Shown: positions 23,194 to 31,296, numbered from the stretch's first letter. The stretch: 49,063 nucleotides of DNA from Gammaproteobacteria bacterium RIFCSPHIGHO2_12_FULL_63_22 (GCA_001801685.1 MGYJ01000080.1:1-49063); one strand, 5' to 3'. Notes: a model not told the origin generated them from the sequence alone. Numbers and translations: made by a program.

Positions 23194-25568
23194 CAGGAAC
23201 CAAACCTCTGCCTGCGCGCGCTGATGATCGGCGTGTCCCTCACGGCGCTGGCATAGGCTTTCTGGCCTTCCTGCGATGCCGTCTGGTTGACGTAGTTGAT
23301 CAGTTCCGGCGTCGTGATCCCGTAGCGCGCGTCCAGCACGAAGGTCTGTCGCACGACCGTAGTGCCGCCACCCCCGCGCGACAGTGGGCTGTTGCTGACG
23401 TTGACAGTCTCGCCACGGCTCACATTGGCGATGGGCCGACCATTGAGAGAGAGTGTGTTGCGATCGGTTCCGCCACGCCCGCCGATCTGGAATGACCCGC
23501 CACCGGCAAAGCCGAGCAAAGCGGAACCCACGGTAGCAATAACGCCGAGTAGGCCGCTTCCGCCGCCTCCACCAGATGCCCCCGCCAGCGCTTCCGCCAA
23601 CGGGCGCATGATGACCTGTTCGATCAGCAGATTGATCAGCCCGGAAATCAGCGGGTCTTTGGTGCCGATGGCCTTTTGCAGCGCCCCAGCAATACCCTCC
23701 TGCACTGATTGCAGCTCGTCGACGACGTAGGATTCGATGCGGTCTTGCGTATCGGTCTGTGTCAGGCCGCGAGCGTAGCGGTCAAGGGGGGATTCATATT
23801 GTTGCGCCAGCGCCTTGCGCTCATTGGCTTGGCTCGCATCGAGACGGGCAAGGCCAGCCTGCCCCTTGAGAACATCCGTCTGATCGCGGCTCTGGATCAG
23901 ACGCTCATATTCCGCGCGCTCCTGCGACTGCTTCAATTTCAGGATGCGTTTTTCAATCTCATATTGCTCGCGGCGGTTTGCGGTGAGATCAAGGCTCGAC
24001 CGCGCCAGATCTTGCGCACCTCGATTGGCGTCGGTTTCAAGATCGTATTGGCGCTCAAGGATTGCCTCTTCGCGCTTGCGGATGACGGATGCCGCCTCGA
24101 TTGCCGCCACGGTATTGGTGAGCGCCGAAACCTGCTGCTTTTGCAGGGCGGTGTAGCGATCGTCCGCCGCGATCTCTTTGATGGTCGCCTGCCTACCCGC
24201 CTCGATGCGCTGTAGATCAATCGCCGCGCGTTCCTCGGCATCGGTTATTTCGTTGGACTTGAGGCCAAGGATACGATCATTGAGCGCCGCTTCCTCGCGG
24301 GCGAACGCGTCCGCATCGAGCGGCGACTTAGGCCCTTTCTTTGTCCTACCCGTGCCGGTCGGGGTGATCGCGGGCGTGCCCGTGTCCTTGGACTTTCCGT
24401 CGATGCCGACGCCGGGCAGGATGCTCTCGATAAGACCTTGCCACTTGCGATCGGTCGCGTTGTTTTCGAGGCGCTGGCGAGTGTCGCCGCGAGCGTTCTG
24501 AAATGCCGATGAGTTGCCAATCCCGCGCATCCCAAATCCGAACGGATTGAGGTTCTGCGCGACATCGTTCACCCCTTGAACAAATCGCCCAAATCCGGAA
24601 TTTCCTATCGATTCCATCAACCCGATAATGCCGGAAATGACGCTATACGCCTCTTTGCCGACCGCGATCAGTCCAGTAAGTTCCGACCGAACAGTGATCC
24701 CAAATTGTTCCGCCTTGTCCGCCAGGCCATCAAACCCATCCGAACCGTCGCTCACGAAATTGGCGAGCGCGGTGGAAAATTCGCCGCCCCGGTCAAACGC
24801 GCCGAACGTCGTCACGGCAGCGTTATGGACGCGGGTCATCGCTTGATCGAAGGTTACGGGAAGTTGCTTAAATTCAGCGTCTATCTGTTTGGAAGCACCC
24901 GCCAGAGCGTCGATGACCTTCTTGCCCGTGATCTCACCTTCTGCCCCCATCGCGCGCAACTGGCCGATGGTGACGCCGAGCCCGTCCGCCAAAGCCTTCG
25001 CCAGACGCGGCGCATTCTCAAGCACGCTATTCAACTCTTCGCCGCGCAGCGTGCCGGACTGAATGCCCTGTAGAAGCTGTCTGACACCGCCAGCGGCTTC
25101 CGCCGCCGTAGCGCCAGATATTTGGAAAGCCTTTGTGATCGTCTCCGTCGTACGCGCGGCCTCCAACTGTGTGATGCCCAATTGCTTGGCGTTCCGCTGG
25201 AACGTGCCGTACAGCGCGGCGGCTTCCGCCAGCCCGCTGCGCGTCTCATTGGCAATGCGCAAAACATCCTTCTGGGCCTGCGCGAATGAACCGGATTCAC
25301 GGGTTGCCAGCTTCAGTTGAGCATCAAGATTTTTGGCTTCATCGGCAAGGCCGAGAAACCCCTTGGCCAGCGCGACGACCGACACTCCAGCGAGCGCGGC
25401 GCCCATGACGCCAGCCGCACGACTGACGACGCGCTCGGTGCCCGCCGCGTTTTTCTGGATATTGCCCATCGCGCGGTCGAACTTCTGATCGGCGCGCACG
25501 AGGTTAGCCTCATAGCGATCCAGCCTGGCCTCAAGCTCGACGACGACGCGATCTGCAACAACAGCCAT
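23193..25568 (-). CDS. Tape measure protein
   Basis: A 791-residue protein. Residues about 60-260 contain the tape-measure domain (DLDAQLKLATRESGSFAQAQKDVLRIANETRSGLAEAAALYGTF, LLQGIQSGTLRGEELNSVLENAPRLA). The centre is a long coiled coil (residues about 400-570), and the C-terminus is glycine-rich (GGGGGSGLLGVIATVGSALLGFAGGG). Using the usual 0.15 nm per residue, the tail would be about 120 nm long, which fits a siphovirus. It begins two bases after the end of the frameshifted chaperone. Confidence 0.9.
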   Translation of the reverse strand: MAVVADRVVVELEARLDRYEANLVRADQKFDRAMGNIQKNAAGTERVVSRAAGVMGAALAGVSVVALAKGFLGLADEAKNLDAQLKLATRESGSFAQAQKDVLRIANETRSGLAEAAALYGTFQRNAKQLGITQLEAARTTETITKAFQISGATAAEAAGGVRQLLQGIQSGTLRGEELNSVLENAPRLAKALADGLGVTIGQLRAMGAEGEITGKKVIDALAGASKQIDAEFKQLPVTFDQAMTRVHNAAVTTFGAFDRGGEFSTALANFVSDGSDGFDGLADKAEQFGITVRSELTGLIAVGKEAYSVISGIIGLMESIGNSGFGRFVQGVNDVAQNLNPFGFGMRGIGNSSAFQNARGDTRQRLENNATDRKWQGLIESILPGVGIDGKSKDTGTPAITPTGTGRTKKGPKSPLDADAFAREEAALNDRILGLKSNEITDAEERAAIDLQRIEAGRQATIKEIAADDRYTALQKQQVSALTNTVAAIEAASVIRKREEAILERQYDLETDANRGAQDLARSSLDLTANRREQYEIEKRILKLKQSQERAEYERLIQSRDQTDVLKGQAGLARLDASQANERKALAQQYESPLDRYARGLTQTDTQDRIESYVVDELQSVQEGIAGALQKAIGTKDPLISGLINLLIEQVIMRPLAEALAGASGGGGGSGLLGVIATVGSALLGFAGGGSFQIGGRGGTDRNTLSLNGRPIANVSRGETVNVSNSPLSRGGGGTTVVRQTFVLDARYGITTPELINYVNQTASQEGQKAYASAVRDTPIISARRQRFGS

Positions 25569-25569
25569 A

Positions 25570-26165
25570 TCAATGCACCTTCGCTATGCCAGCGCGTTCC
25601 ATGCGCAGGAACATCGCCGAGACTTCATCCGCCGCAGGCGCTTCCGGTTCAGCACCATCGCTGTTGGTGGCGTTGTGGAAGTGCGAGATGGCGAGATATT
25701 CGGGCATGGTGATCCTCTCCGCGTCGTGGAGCGTCAATCCGAGAGTGACGCAGTTGTGGAGGATGAGGCCCCAGTCGATTTTCTTCGGCTCCCGGTCCTC
25801 TGTTGCGGCGGGCTTTTTTTTTGCGCCGGTTCCGGCTCGTATCCGACATAGAGGGCGCTGATGATCGCGCGCGCGATGACATGGCTTTGCGCGAGCGGTT
25901 TGTCCTCGACGTAGTTCTCGATCAGGCTATTCGCCTTCAGGTCGCTCACCACATATTCGATGCCGTTGACCTCACCCTTGCCGCCGCCGATCAGCCCTTG
26001 CCGGATCGTCTCGACAACATCGTGGATCGAGAAGCCACCGGAGATAAGGCGATGGCGCACCAGATCGATCGGTCCTGCTTTCGCTTCGATTTCGACGATG
26101 CGCTTGATGGGCAGGCGGAAATGATAGTTGCCGTCTGCGAAGCTGAGGGAAATTCCTGTTTGCAT
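25570..26165 (-). CDS. Tail assembly chaperone GT, -1 frameshift product
   Basis: Reading the upstream frame to the A9 run and then shifting -1 gives a 198-residue fusion. After the shift the sequence is protein-like: KKIDWGLILHNCVTLGLTLHDAERITMPEYLAISHFH and ending MFLRMERAGIAKVH, with the stop two bases before the tape-measure start. The T part has no good start codon of its own near the slip. This is the arrangement of gpG/gpGT in lambda, where the T domain recruits the tape measure. The unshifted frame ends in low-complexity sequence (TGASSSTTASLSD). Shift efficiency is unknown. Confidence 0.75.
25734..26165 (-). CDS. Tail assembly chaperone G, GTA-gp10-like
   Basis: The unshifted 143-residue product. 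SLSFADGNYHFRLPIKRIVEIEAKAGPIDLVRHRLI and YVVSDLKANSLIENYVEDKPLAQSHVIARAIISALY match the gp10-type protein of gene-transfer-agent clusters, which occupies the chaperone slot between major tail protein and tape measure. Start ATG at 26165 has no Shine-Dalgarno; the GTCCGTA motif lies 34 bp upstream. Confidence 0.8.
   Translation of the reverse strand: MQTGISLSFADGNYHFRLPIKRIVEIEAKAGPIDLVRHRLISGGFSIHDVVETIRQGLIGGGKGEVNGIEYVVSDLKANSLIENYVEDKPLAQSHVIARAIISALYVGYEPEPAQKKSPPQQRTGSRRKSTGASSSTTASLSD
25814..25822 (-). other. A9 slippery run, programmed -1 frameshift site
   Basis: The minus-strand mRNA reads CAA AAA AAA AGC in the zero frame. Tandem AAA-AAA codons allow slippage back by one base to give CAA AAA AAA AAG CCC. 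Nine A in a row is the longest homopolymer I noticed in this GC-rich genome. A single-base assembly error is the alternative. Confidence 0.75.
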
Positions 26166-26197
26166 GGCGCGAGGCTATGGGCTCGCGGCAGCGCTCG

Positions 26198-26206
26198 CTA
26201 CGGACA
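26198..26206 (-). promoter_or_regulatory. Late intergenic motif, site F
   Basis: Minus strand TGTCCGTAG; its first base belongs to the T-tract side of the terminator just upstream. Core-to-ATG distance for the chaperone gene is 34 bp. Confidence 0.65.
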
Positions 26207-26229
26207 AAAAGGCGGCCCGAAGACCGCCT
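26206..26229 (-). terminator. Rho-independent terminator after the major tail gene
   Basis: On the minus strand, AGGCGGTC-TTCG-GGCCGCCT forms an 8-bp stem (one G-T pair) with a UUCG tetraloop, followed by TTTTT (the last stem T starts the run). It lies between the major tail protein and the chaperone, where termination would keep the abundant tube protein transcript separate from the low-abundance tail genes. Confidence 0.85.
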
Positions 26230-26251
26230 GTAGGTGCAGGGTTGCGATGGA

Positions 26252-26704
26252 TCAGGGGATGGCAACGAAGCTTTTTGCGCCGCCCGCCGTAATGGTCAGG
26301 CTGATCTGGATATATTCGCCATTTGTGGCAGTGATATTGAGATCGGTGACGATGCCGGGGCCTTCATAATAGCCGCTGATGACCTCATCGCCCGACGCCT
26401 CATCGAAATAGAAGCGGAAATTGGTCGTGGTCGTCGTGTCATAAGCCGCCTGCAATGTGGCGAGCAACGGGCGGTGCAGAAGGCCAGAGCCTGAAATAGA
26501 CCAGTCCGTTGCGTTGACATCGCGGGTGATGACCGGGATCGCATCGGGATCAGCGCAATCCCAATCGGTGGTGTCCGAGGTGGCGCGGGTCTGCTGGAAT
26601 CCCTTGGTCGAAATGCCGCACAGCGTCGTAAAAACCTCTGGCGTCGCGCCATCGCCGATCATGATGGCAACGCGCGTACCCTTGAGCTTGTTGGTATAGG
26701 CCAA
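26252..26704 (-). CDS. Major tail (tube) protein
   Basis: A 150-residue protein starting at TTG behind GGGAG. LKGTRVAIMIGDGATPEVFTTLCGISTKGFQQTRATSDTTDWDC and FRFYFDEASGDEVISGYYEGPGIVTDLNITATNGEYIQISLTIT match the TP901-1-like tail tube family. Position between the tail terminator and chaperone genes agrees. It is followed by a strong terminator. Confidence 0.85.
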   Translation of the reverse strand: MAYTNKLKGTRVAIMIGDGATPEVFTTLCGISTKGFQQTRATSDTTDWDCADPDAIPVITRDVNATDWSISGSGLLHRPLLATLQAAYDTTTTTNFRFYFDEASGDEVISGYYEGPGIVTDLNITATNGEYIQISLTITAGGAKSFVAIP

Positions 26705-26759
26705 TTCCGGAACTCCCGAATTAATTTACGGGAACGGTATGGCCGTCAAGGCCAAGGCT

Positions 26760-26768
26760 CTACGGACG
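26760..26768 (-). promoter_or_regulatory. Late intergenic motif, site E
   Basis: Minus strand CGTCCGTAG in the 69-bp gap before the major tail gene. Core-to-start distance is 57 bp and the gene has a Shine-Dalgarno. The window 22-27 bases after the core reads TACCGT, a poor -10. Confidence 0.7.
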
Positions 26769-26773
26769 GGCGA

Positions 26774-27172
26774 TCAGACCTTGGAAAGGCGGAATGGGAC
26801 CATGCCGTGGAAGGCGTCGGCTTCCTCCGGGTCCATGATAATCTGCACAACGCCGATATGGCATTCGCCCAACGCTTCAAGCGCTGTGCCCATCAGATCG
26901 CAGATCGACATTGCCTGCGCCTCGGGATCGAGGACCGAAGTGTCAACCTTCGTGAAGCAATGCGCGGTTCCGGTGATTTCCGACCCTTCCGCGCAGTCAT
27001 AGCGCCCTGGCGTCGCCGTCATGCTGTCGATGCGGATGAACGGCCATGTCGGGCTCGCTGGCGTCTTCTGGGGCCATATGCGTGACGCTGGCACAACAGC
27101 CGTCAGTGCGCTGTCAGTCTTGAGGGTCGAGAGAATCTCGCTTCGCGCAGAGTGTAACGGGAGAATTGTCAT
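26774..27172 (-). CDS. Tail terminator/completion protein, DUF3168-like
   Basis: A 132-residue protein. SARSEILSTLKTDSALTAVVP, WPFIRIDSMTATPGRYDCAEGSEITGTAHCFTK and an internal TALEALGECHIG are the DUF3168 pattern (tail terminator of siphoviruses). It begins with an ATGA overlap with the 90-residue gene. Confidence 0.8.
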   Translation of the reverse strand: MTILPLHSARSEILSTLKTDSALTAVVPASRIWPQKTPASPTWPFIRIDSMTATPGRYDCAEGSEITGTAHCFTKVDTSVLDPEAQAMSICDLMGTALEALGECHIGVVQIIMDPEEADAFHGMVPFRLSKV

Positions 27173-27278
27173 TGGCCGGATGTTTCATCCCCGTGCACCG
27201 GAATGCCGTCCCCACTATCAGCGTGACCGTCGCATCCAGCCAGTTGGTCAGTTGCTGCCATGTCGGAGGTTTCGGCAT
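27114..27278 (-). CDS. Overlapping small ORF with PANDN motif
   Basis: A 54-codon frame starting MPKPPTWQQLTNWLDATVTLIVGTAF and containing KHPANDNSP, a motif common in short alphaproteobacterial proteins. It overlaps the end of the 27169-27441 gene and the start of the DUF3168 gene in a third frame. It looks more protein-like than the C-terminal half of the 90-residue frame, so this stretch may be dual coding. Confidence 0.35.
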   Translation of the reverse strand: MPKPPTWQQLTNWLDATVTLIVGTAFRCTGMKHPANDNSPVTLCAKRDSLDPQD

Positions 27279-27441
27279 CGGCGCGATTCTTACCACGTCC
27301 GCGCACTTCTGTCGCGTACCCTTTTGATACAGCCGCTTCACCCGCTTCACGCTTGACCGTCCCCTCCCAGCCAGCCGGGTAATGCGTTATTGCCCGGCTG
27401 GGCCATCGGTGATCATAGCCTTTTGAGAAGCGGACCTTCAT
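27169..27441 (-). CDS. Small hypothetical head-tail region protein
   Basis: A 90-residue protein. The first 55 residues (MKVRFSKGYDHRWPSRAITHYPAGWEGTV, YATEVRGRGKN) look like a conserved short phage protein; the rest is hydrophilic and low complexity and lies over another ORF. ATGA coupling with the DUF3168 gene supports expression of the full frame. Confidence 0.6.
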   Translation of the reverse strand: MKVRFSKGYDHRWPSRAITHYPAGWEGTVKREAGEAAVSKGYATEVRGRGKNRADAETSDMAATDQLAGCDGHADSGDGIPVHGDETSGQ

Positions 27442-27444
27442 TCA

Positions 27445-27960
27445 TCACGCCGCGACGGAGCGCCCGATGATCACAATATCATAGGTGACGCCAGTGCCGG
27501 ACGAGCTGTTAGTGATGGTGAGCAGATCCCCGGTTCCAGCCGTCACTGCCCATCCGGTTTGCGAGACGAGCAGCGCATATTCGCCGGGCTTTACGCCGAT
27601 ACCATCGCCAGCGGCAAGGAATGGGCCGACAAAGCCATTCGAGGCTGGGCGGGTGACGTTGACGTTGTTGGTGTTGCCGGACGCCGCTTCGATATAGATC
27701 GCGACGATTTCGGCCGCCGTAATGGTGGCGCCGAATGCGTTGGTCAGCACGCCAGCAAGATCGAGGTCTTCGGTTGCGCTGGCAGCGAGCGTGCGCTGAT
27801 CGGCGAACATCAGATCGGCCTGATTGACAGCGGCGGTGCCAGCCGAAATCTGCAAAAGCTGCGTGATGGTGTCGATACCCGCGCGCGGGGTGCCGAGATC
27901 GGCGGTGCCGGACAGGGATGCCTTGATGCTGAGGGAAATTTCCCCGGTTACGCCAGCCAT
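27445..27960 (-). CDS. Minor structural protein of the head-tail region
   Basis: A 171-residue beta-rich protein (VTGEISLSIKASLSGTADLGTPRAGIDTITQLLQISAGTAAVNQADLMFADQRTL) with Ala/Thr/Gly-rich content. Similar proteins in alphaproteobacterial siphoviruses lie between neck and tail genes. It may be a decoration or neck fibre protein. Good AGGAG Shine-Dalgarno. Confidence 0.65.
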   Translation of the reverse strand: MAGVTGEISLSIKASLSGTADLGTPRAGIDTITQLLQISAGTAAVNQADLMFADQRTLAASATEDLDLAGVLTNAFGATITAAEIVAIYIEAASGNTNNVNVTRPASNGFVGPFLAAGDGIGVKPGEYALLVSQTGWAVTAGTGDLLTITNSSSGTGVTYDIVIIGRSVAA

Positions 27961-28018
27961 ATTCTAATCTCCTGATCTATGGATCAGGCGGCATTGTGGC
28001 GATGGCTGTGGGGGATTA

Positions 28019-28027
28019 ATACGGACG
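28019..28027 (-). promoter_or_regulatory. Late intergenic motif, site D
   Basis: Minus strand CGTCCGTAT in the 74-bp gap before the 27445-27960 gene. Core-to-ATG distance is 60 bp; the window 22-27 bases after the core reads CACAAT, an acceptable -10. Confidence 0.7.
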
Positions 28028-28034
28028 AGCGCGG

Positions 28035-28448
28035 CTAGAGCTTTTTCCCTGCGACGGCGCGCTTTGTCGCCGCGCGCACGAATGCTTCCGCCTTGGGCCT
28101 GATACGTTCGGCGGCAGGCTTCATGTAAGGGCGGGCGGCCATCTTTGACGTACCAAATTCGAGCGCCGCAGCGTATGGCGCGTTGGCGCTGACCTCGGCG
28201 GTGAGCGGCCCGGTTTTCGTTGCTTCGATCGATCTGTCGAGCAGATGGGTGTCGGAATTCGGCGGTTCGCCCGGCGCGCTCACGACGTGGTTCTTTCCCG
28301 ACACAGCCCCTTCCGTGATCGATAGCGCGGCATCCACCGCAAGCGCATCGGCAGCAACGAATATCGCCTTGCCCACCTCGCGCGCGGTTGCGGAACGAAT
28401 CGCCCGGAGATGAGCCTTATGTTCGCGTGCCCCGGTGATCCTCGCCAT
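28035..28448 (-). CDS. HK97 gp10-like neck/tail completion protein
   Basis: A 137-residue protein; ATG at 28448 overlaps the upstream stop. NHVVSAPGEPPNSDTHLLDRSIEATKTGPLTAEVSANAPYAAALEFGTSKMAARPYMKPAAE is the HK97-gp10 pattern, especially YAAALEFGTSKMAARPYM. Confidence 0.85.
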   Translation of the reverse strand: MARITGAREHKAHLRAIRSATAREVGKAIFVAADALAVDAALSITEGAVSGKNHVVSAPGEPPNSDTHLLDRSIEATKTGPLTAEVSANAPYAAALEFGTSKMAARPYMKPAAERIRPKAEAFVRAATKRAVAGKKL

Positions 28449-28813
28449 TACGCCGCGCGCCCACGAAGCACCCAATGACTGGACGCCGCATCGAGATCGG
28501 CGCTTTTGACCATCCACCGATTGCCGTCGCCATCGGTCACATGCATGTCCGTTGTGACGAGAATGTCCAGCCCATCGGCGAGGATGATCAGCATCACATC
28601 GCCATCTGAGAACCCCTGCGCCCGCTGCATCGAATAGGAGCAGGCGTCGCGTTGAACCTTGATCGCGATGTCTTCCGCCGTGGAATACCCGGTGATGTTG
28701 CCGAAGCTGTCATAGACGGGCTCGGTGCCGTCCCTGTGTAGTAGGCCATCAGGGTAGAGCCCGCCGAAAACCGAGCCGAAAACCGATGCGATGCCACCGT
28801 CAAGCAAGCTCAT
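28448..28813 (-). CDS. Head-tail joining protein (stopper-like)
   Basis: A 121-residue protein; ATG at 28813. YSTAEDIAIKVQRDACSYSMQRAQGFSDGDVMLIILADGL and GNRWMVKSADLDAASSHWVLRGRAA fit the small beta-barrel head-tail stopper type. It lies between the DUF4054 connector and the gp10-like gene, with overlaps at both ends. Confidence 0.7.
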   Translation of the reverse strand: MSLLDGGIASVFGSVFGGLYPDGLLHRDGTEPVYDSFGNITGYSTAEDIAIKVQRDACSYSMQRAQGFSDGDVMLIILADGLDILVTTDMHVTDGDGNRWMVKSADLDAASSHWVLRGRAA

Positions 28814-29469
28814 GTGAGGCTCGGATAGACGGGGTATGTGCCGGTGGCCATCACCCGAGGTCCGCCCATATATGCCTTGAGATAGGGCCATAGCATCCGC
28901 CCATAGGAGGTCTTGCCATATTCGCCCATCTCGGCCCGGGCCTCGGCGAACTTGAGCGAGATCGTGCCGGATTTCATTTCGGAAACGCCGGTTTGCGCCA
29001 ACTTCGCCTGTTCGCCGGTGCCGATCCCCTGCAAGGTCATCAGGTGGCAGGCGAGCAGCATCTTGGCGTAGTCCTCATCGTCGCCGAATGTGGATGTGAC
29101 GGTGCGCGCGGCGATGGTCAGCCATGTGTCGACGGTTCCGGCGGTGACGGACGCGAACGCCGGGAACATATCGACCAGGGTATTGGCGAGAGCAGAACCC
29201 GTCGTCGCCCTGATCGGCAGGATGATGGTTTCCTCGAACGTGCGTCCACCCGTAGTCGTTGCCCGCGCGAGAAATTCAGCAATCTCGCCATCCGCGCCGC
29301 CCGATAGAAACGCGACGAGGATGCCGGTCGAATCGTCCTGACTGTCGATCGCCACCGAGCCATCAATAACGCTAAGGGTCGCCGTCGATAGTGTGTCGCC
29401 CGTATCGATCGCGGGCGTCCAGCTATAATCGAGAACCTCGTCGGGATCTTTCGGGGACCATTTCAGCAT
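28810..29469 (-). CDS. Head-tail connector: Ig-like adaptor fused to DUF4054
   Basis: A 219-residue protein behind AGGAG. Residues 1-90 (WSPKDPDEVLDYSWTPAIDTGDTLSTATLSV, GGADGEIAEFLARATTTGGRTFEETIIL) form an Ig-like fibre-tail adaptor domain usually found as a separate gene. Residues about 95-219 (LVDMFPAFASVTAGTVDTWLTIAARTV, DEDYAKMLLACHLM, AEMGEYGKTSYGRMLWPYLKAY) are the DUF4054 adaptor that docks on the portal. Confidence 0.75.
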   Translation of the reverse strand: MLKWSPKDPDEVLDYSWTPAIDTGDTLSTATLSVIDGSVAIDSQDDSTGILVAFLSGGADGEIAEFLARATTTGGRTFEETIILPIRATTGSALANTLVDMFPAFASVTAGTVDTWLTIAARTVTSTFGDDEDYAKMLLACHLMTLQGIGTGEQAKLAQTGVSEMKSGTISLKFAEARAEMGEYGKTSYGRMLWPYLKAYMGGPRVMATGTYPVYPSLT

Positions 29470-29478
29470 TTGGCACTC

Positions 29479-31296
29479 CTATGAACTTGAAACCGACCTC
29501 GATACCGACATCGACGCCGCATCGCGTGCGAACGAGATCGACACAGCGGCGCGCGGCCCGGCGATGCTGTCGACGTTGCGGATCGACGGAACCGCATAGG
29601 TGATGGCGCCCGAATAGGCGAGCGCAGCATCGCCGATGGTCGCTATGAATGACCCCACGCCCGCCACAAGCGAAAGGTCGCGATAGAACGTCACGTCGCC
29701 AGCGGTGAGCGTATAGCCGACCGAATCCGCCTGCATCCTGTGCCCATAGTTCAACCCGGCATCAGCAATGGCGAGGCTGAACGAGGCGGCGCTGGCTGGG
29801 ATGATGCGGCTCAGGGTCATAGCGGCCGCAGATCCCGTGAACGCGAACGCCCCGGCATCGGACGCCATCGACATGCTGCGCGCAAAGCCAGCGTCGGCCA
29901 CCGCGAGACTGAACGACGCGGCTTCGGCGGTCATGAACTGATCGCCGCTGAACACGACATCCGCGCCAGTGAACGTATAGGACGCGACCTCAGTGGGCAT
30001 AACCAGACCGCGCAGGAATGTTACGCCACCGCCGGTCAGTGTGTAGGAGGCGGCGCCAGCGGTCATACCCAGCCCAAGCGCGAACGATGCATCGGCGACG
30101 GCAAGTGAATAGGACGCCGCCTCGCTGACAAGGATATTGCCGCGCAGGAAAGACGCATCGGCCAATGTCAGCGCGAAGGACGCCGCGTCGGCAGTAAACG
30201 CCGCAGAACCGGCTATCGCAGCATCGGCGGCCGTGAATGTGTATGAACCCGCCCCAGCGGTCAGAACGCGACCATATAGCGCGCTGGCATCAGCCCATGA
30301 GACCGAATAGGACGCGACCCCCGCCGACATTATCAGGCCATAGGAAATTGTGGCGTCTGCACCGGCAAACGAAAACGACGCAACATCCGCTGTGAGCGTC
30401 CTGCTTGCTGAAAAACCAGCATCCGCGCCGGTCAACGCGAATGATCCTGCCGCAGCGGTGATCGTGCGGCTGACGGAAAGCCCGGCATCGGCAACGCCGA
30501 ACGAGAATGACGCAGCACCCGCAGACAGTGACCGCGACGCCAGAACTCCGGCCGCCGCCGGAGTGAAGCTGTAGGAGGATGCATCGGCCGTGAGGGTGTA
30601 GCCCGATGACGCCGGAATCAACTCGATCAGTTGCCCAACCGTGTTGTCCGTGTCCGTGCCGCTGATTGACGTGCTGACCGAAGCTCCGGAAGCCCCCGAA
30701 ATCACCTCGTAACTGGTCGCGCCGGTACAGTCGTTCGTGCCAAGCGTGCCAGTGGCGGTGCTGCCGATCAGCGTTCCGCCGTCGCCAGCAGTCACGGTGC
30801 CGAAATCCGCCTCGTGGCAGACCGCAAAATGAATTGTGCTGTCGTCAGCCGTCGTCGTCAGCGTGCCGGTGGCGGTAGCCGAGGATGCGTTGTTGTACGT
30901 GCCGATGTTCGACCCGACCGGCGTGGTCTGATCGATGTCGTTATATTCGGCAACCCGAACCACCATCGCGCGGTGCAGGTTGGTGCAGGTTATGGAGAAA
31001 CTTGAGGAACCCGCCGTTGGATTGACGACAACGAAATTTTGAACCCAGCTCGCGCCATTGCGGGTGTAAGACCCCAGCGCAACAATCTGGCCGTTCGCAA
31101 TACTGTGCGTGCCGAACACCATTGCCGATGCGCCGGGCGTGCCGGAGCCGGAGTCCAGATAGCCGCACACCGAAATAATAACGGCGCGATTTGATCCCGA
31201 ACCGACCGTATAAGCGCTGCCGCCATTGGCGTCGGTATAGGTCGATTGACTGGCCGATGAATCGACCAGCAAGCCGTTTCCGACAGGAGCGCCCAT
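29479..31296 (-). CDS. Head-fibre-like protein with 15 tandem 22-residue repeats
   Basis: A 605-residue protein. Residues 1-234 form a Ser/Thr/Gly-rich beta domain. Residues 235-564 are exactly fifteen 22-residue repeats without indels; the consensus resembles LTADAASFSLxxADAxFxxxRx, with the invariant core [S/G]-[F/Y]-x-[hydrophobic]. The last 41 residues are distinct. Such repeats are seen in capsid or head fibres of alphaproteobacterial phages. Its place among head genes, between capsid accessory and connector genes, suggests a head-attached fibre. No enzymatic motif. Confidence 0.75.
   Translation of the reverse strand: MGAPVGNGLLVDSSASQSTYTDANGGSAYTVGSGSNRAVIISVCGYLDSGSGTPGASAMVFGTHSIANGQIVALGSYTRNGASWVQNFVVVNPTAGSSSFSITCTNLHRAMVVRVAEYNDIDQTTPVGSNIGTYNNASSATATGTLTTTADDSTIHFAVCHEADFGTVTAGDGGTLIGSTATGTLGTNDCTGATSYEVISGASGASVSTSISGTDTDNTVGQLIELIPASSGYTLTADASSYSFTPAAAGVLASRSLSAGAASFSFGVADAGLSVSRTITAAAGSFALTGADAGFSASRTLTADVASFSFAGADATISYGLIMSAGVASYSVSWADASALYGRVLTAGAGSYTFTAADAAIAGSAAFTADAASFALTLADASFLRGNILVSEAASYSLAVADASFALGLGMTAGAASYTLTGGGVTFLRGLVMPTEVASYTFTGADVVFSGDQFMTAEAASFSLAVADAGFARSMSMASDAGAFAFTGSAAAMTLSRIIPASAASFSLAIADAGLNYGHRMQADSVGYTLTAGDVTFYRDLSLVAGVGSFIATIGDAALAYSGAITYAVPSIRNVDSIAGPRAAVSISFARDAASMSVSRSVSSS
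29605..30594 (-). repeat. 66-bp coding repeat, 15 units (22-aa period)
   Basis: Protein-level tandem repeat; DNA copies have diverged considerably, unlike the 30-bp array at 3779-4213. Each unit carries a SF/SY-x-[LF] strand and an ADA turn. Confidence 0.9.
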
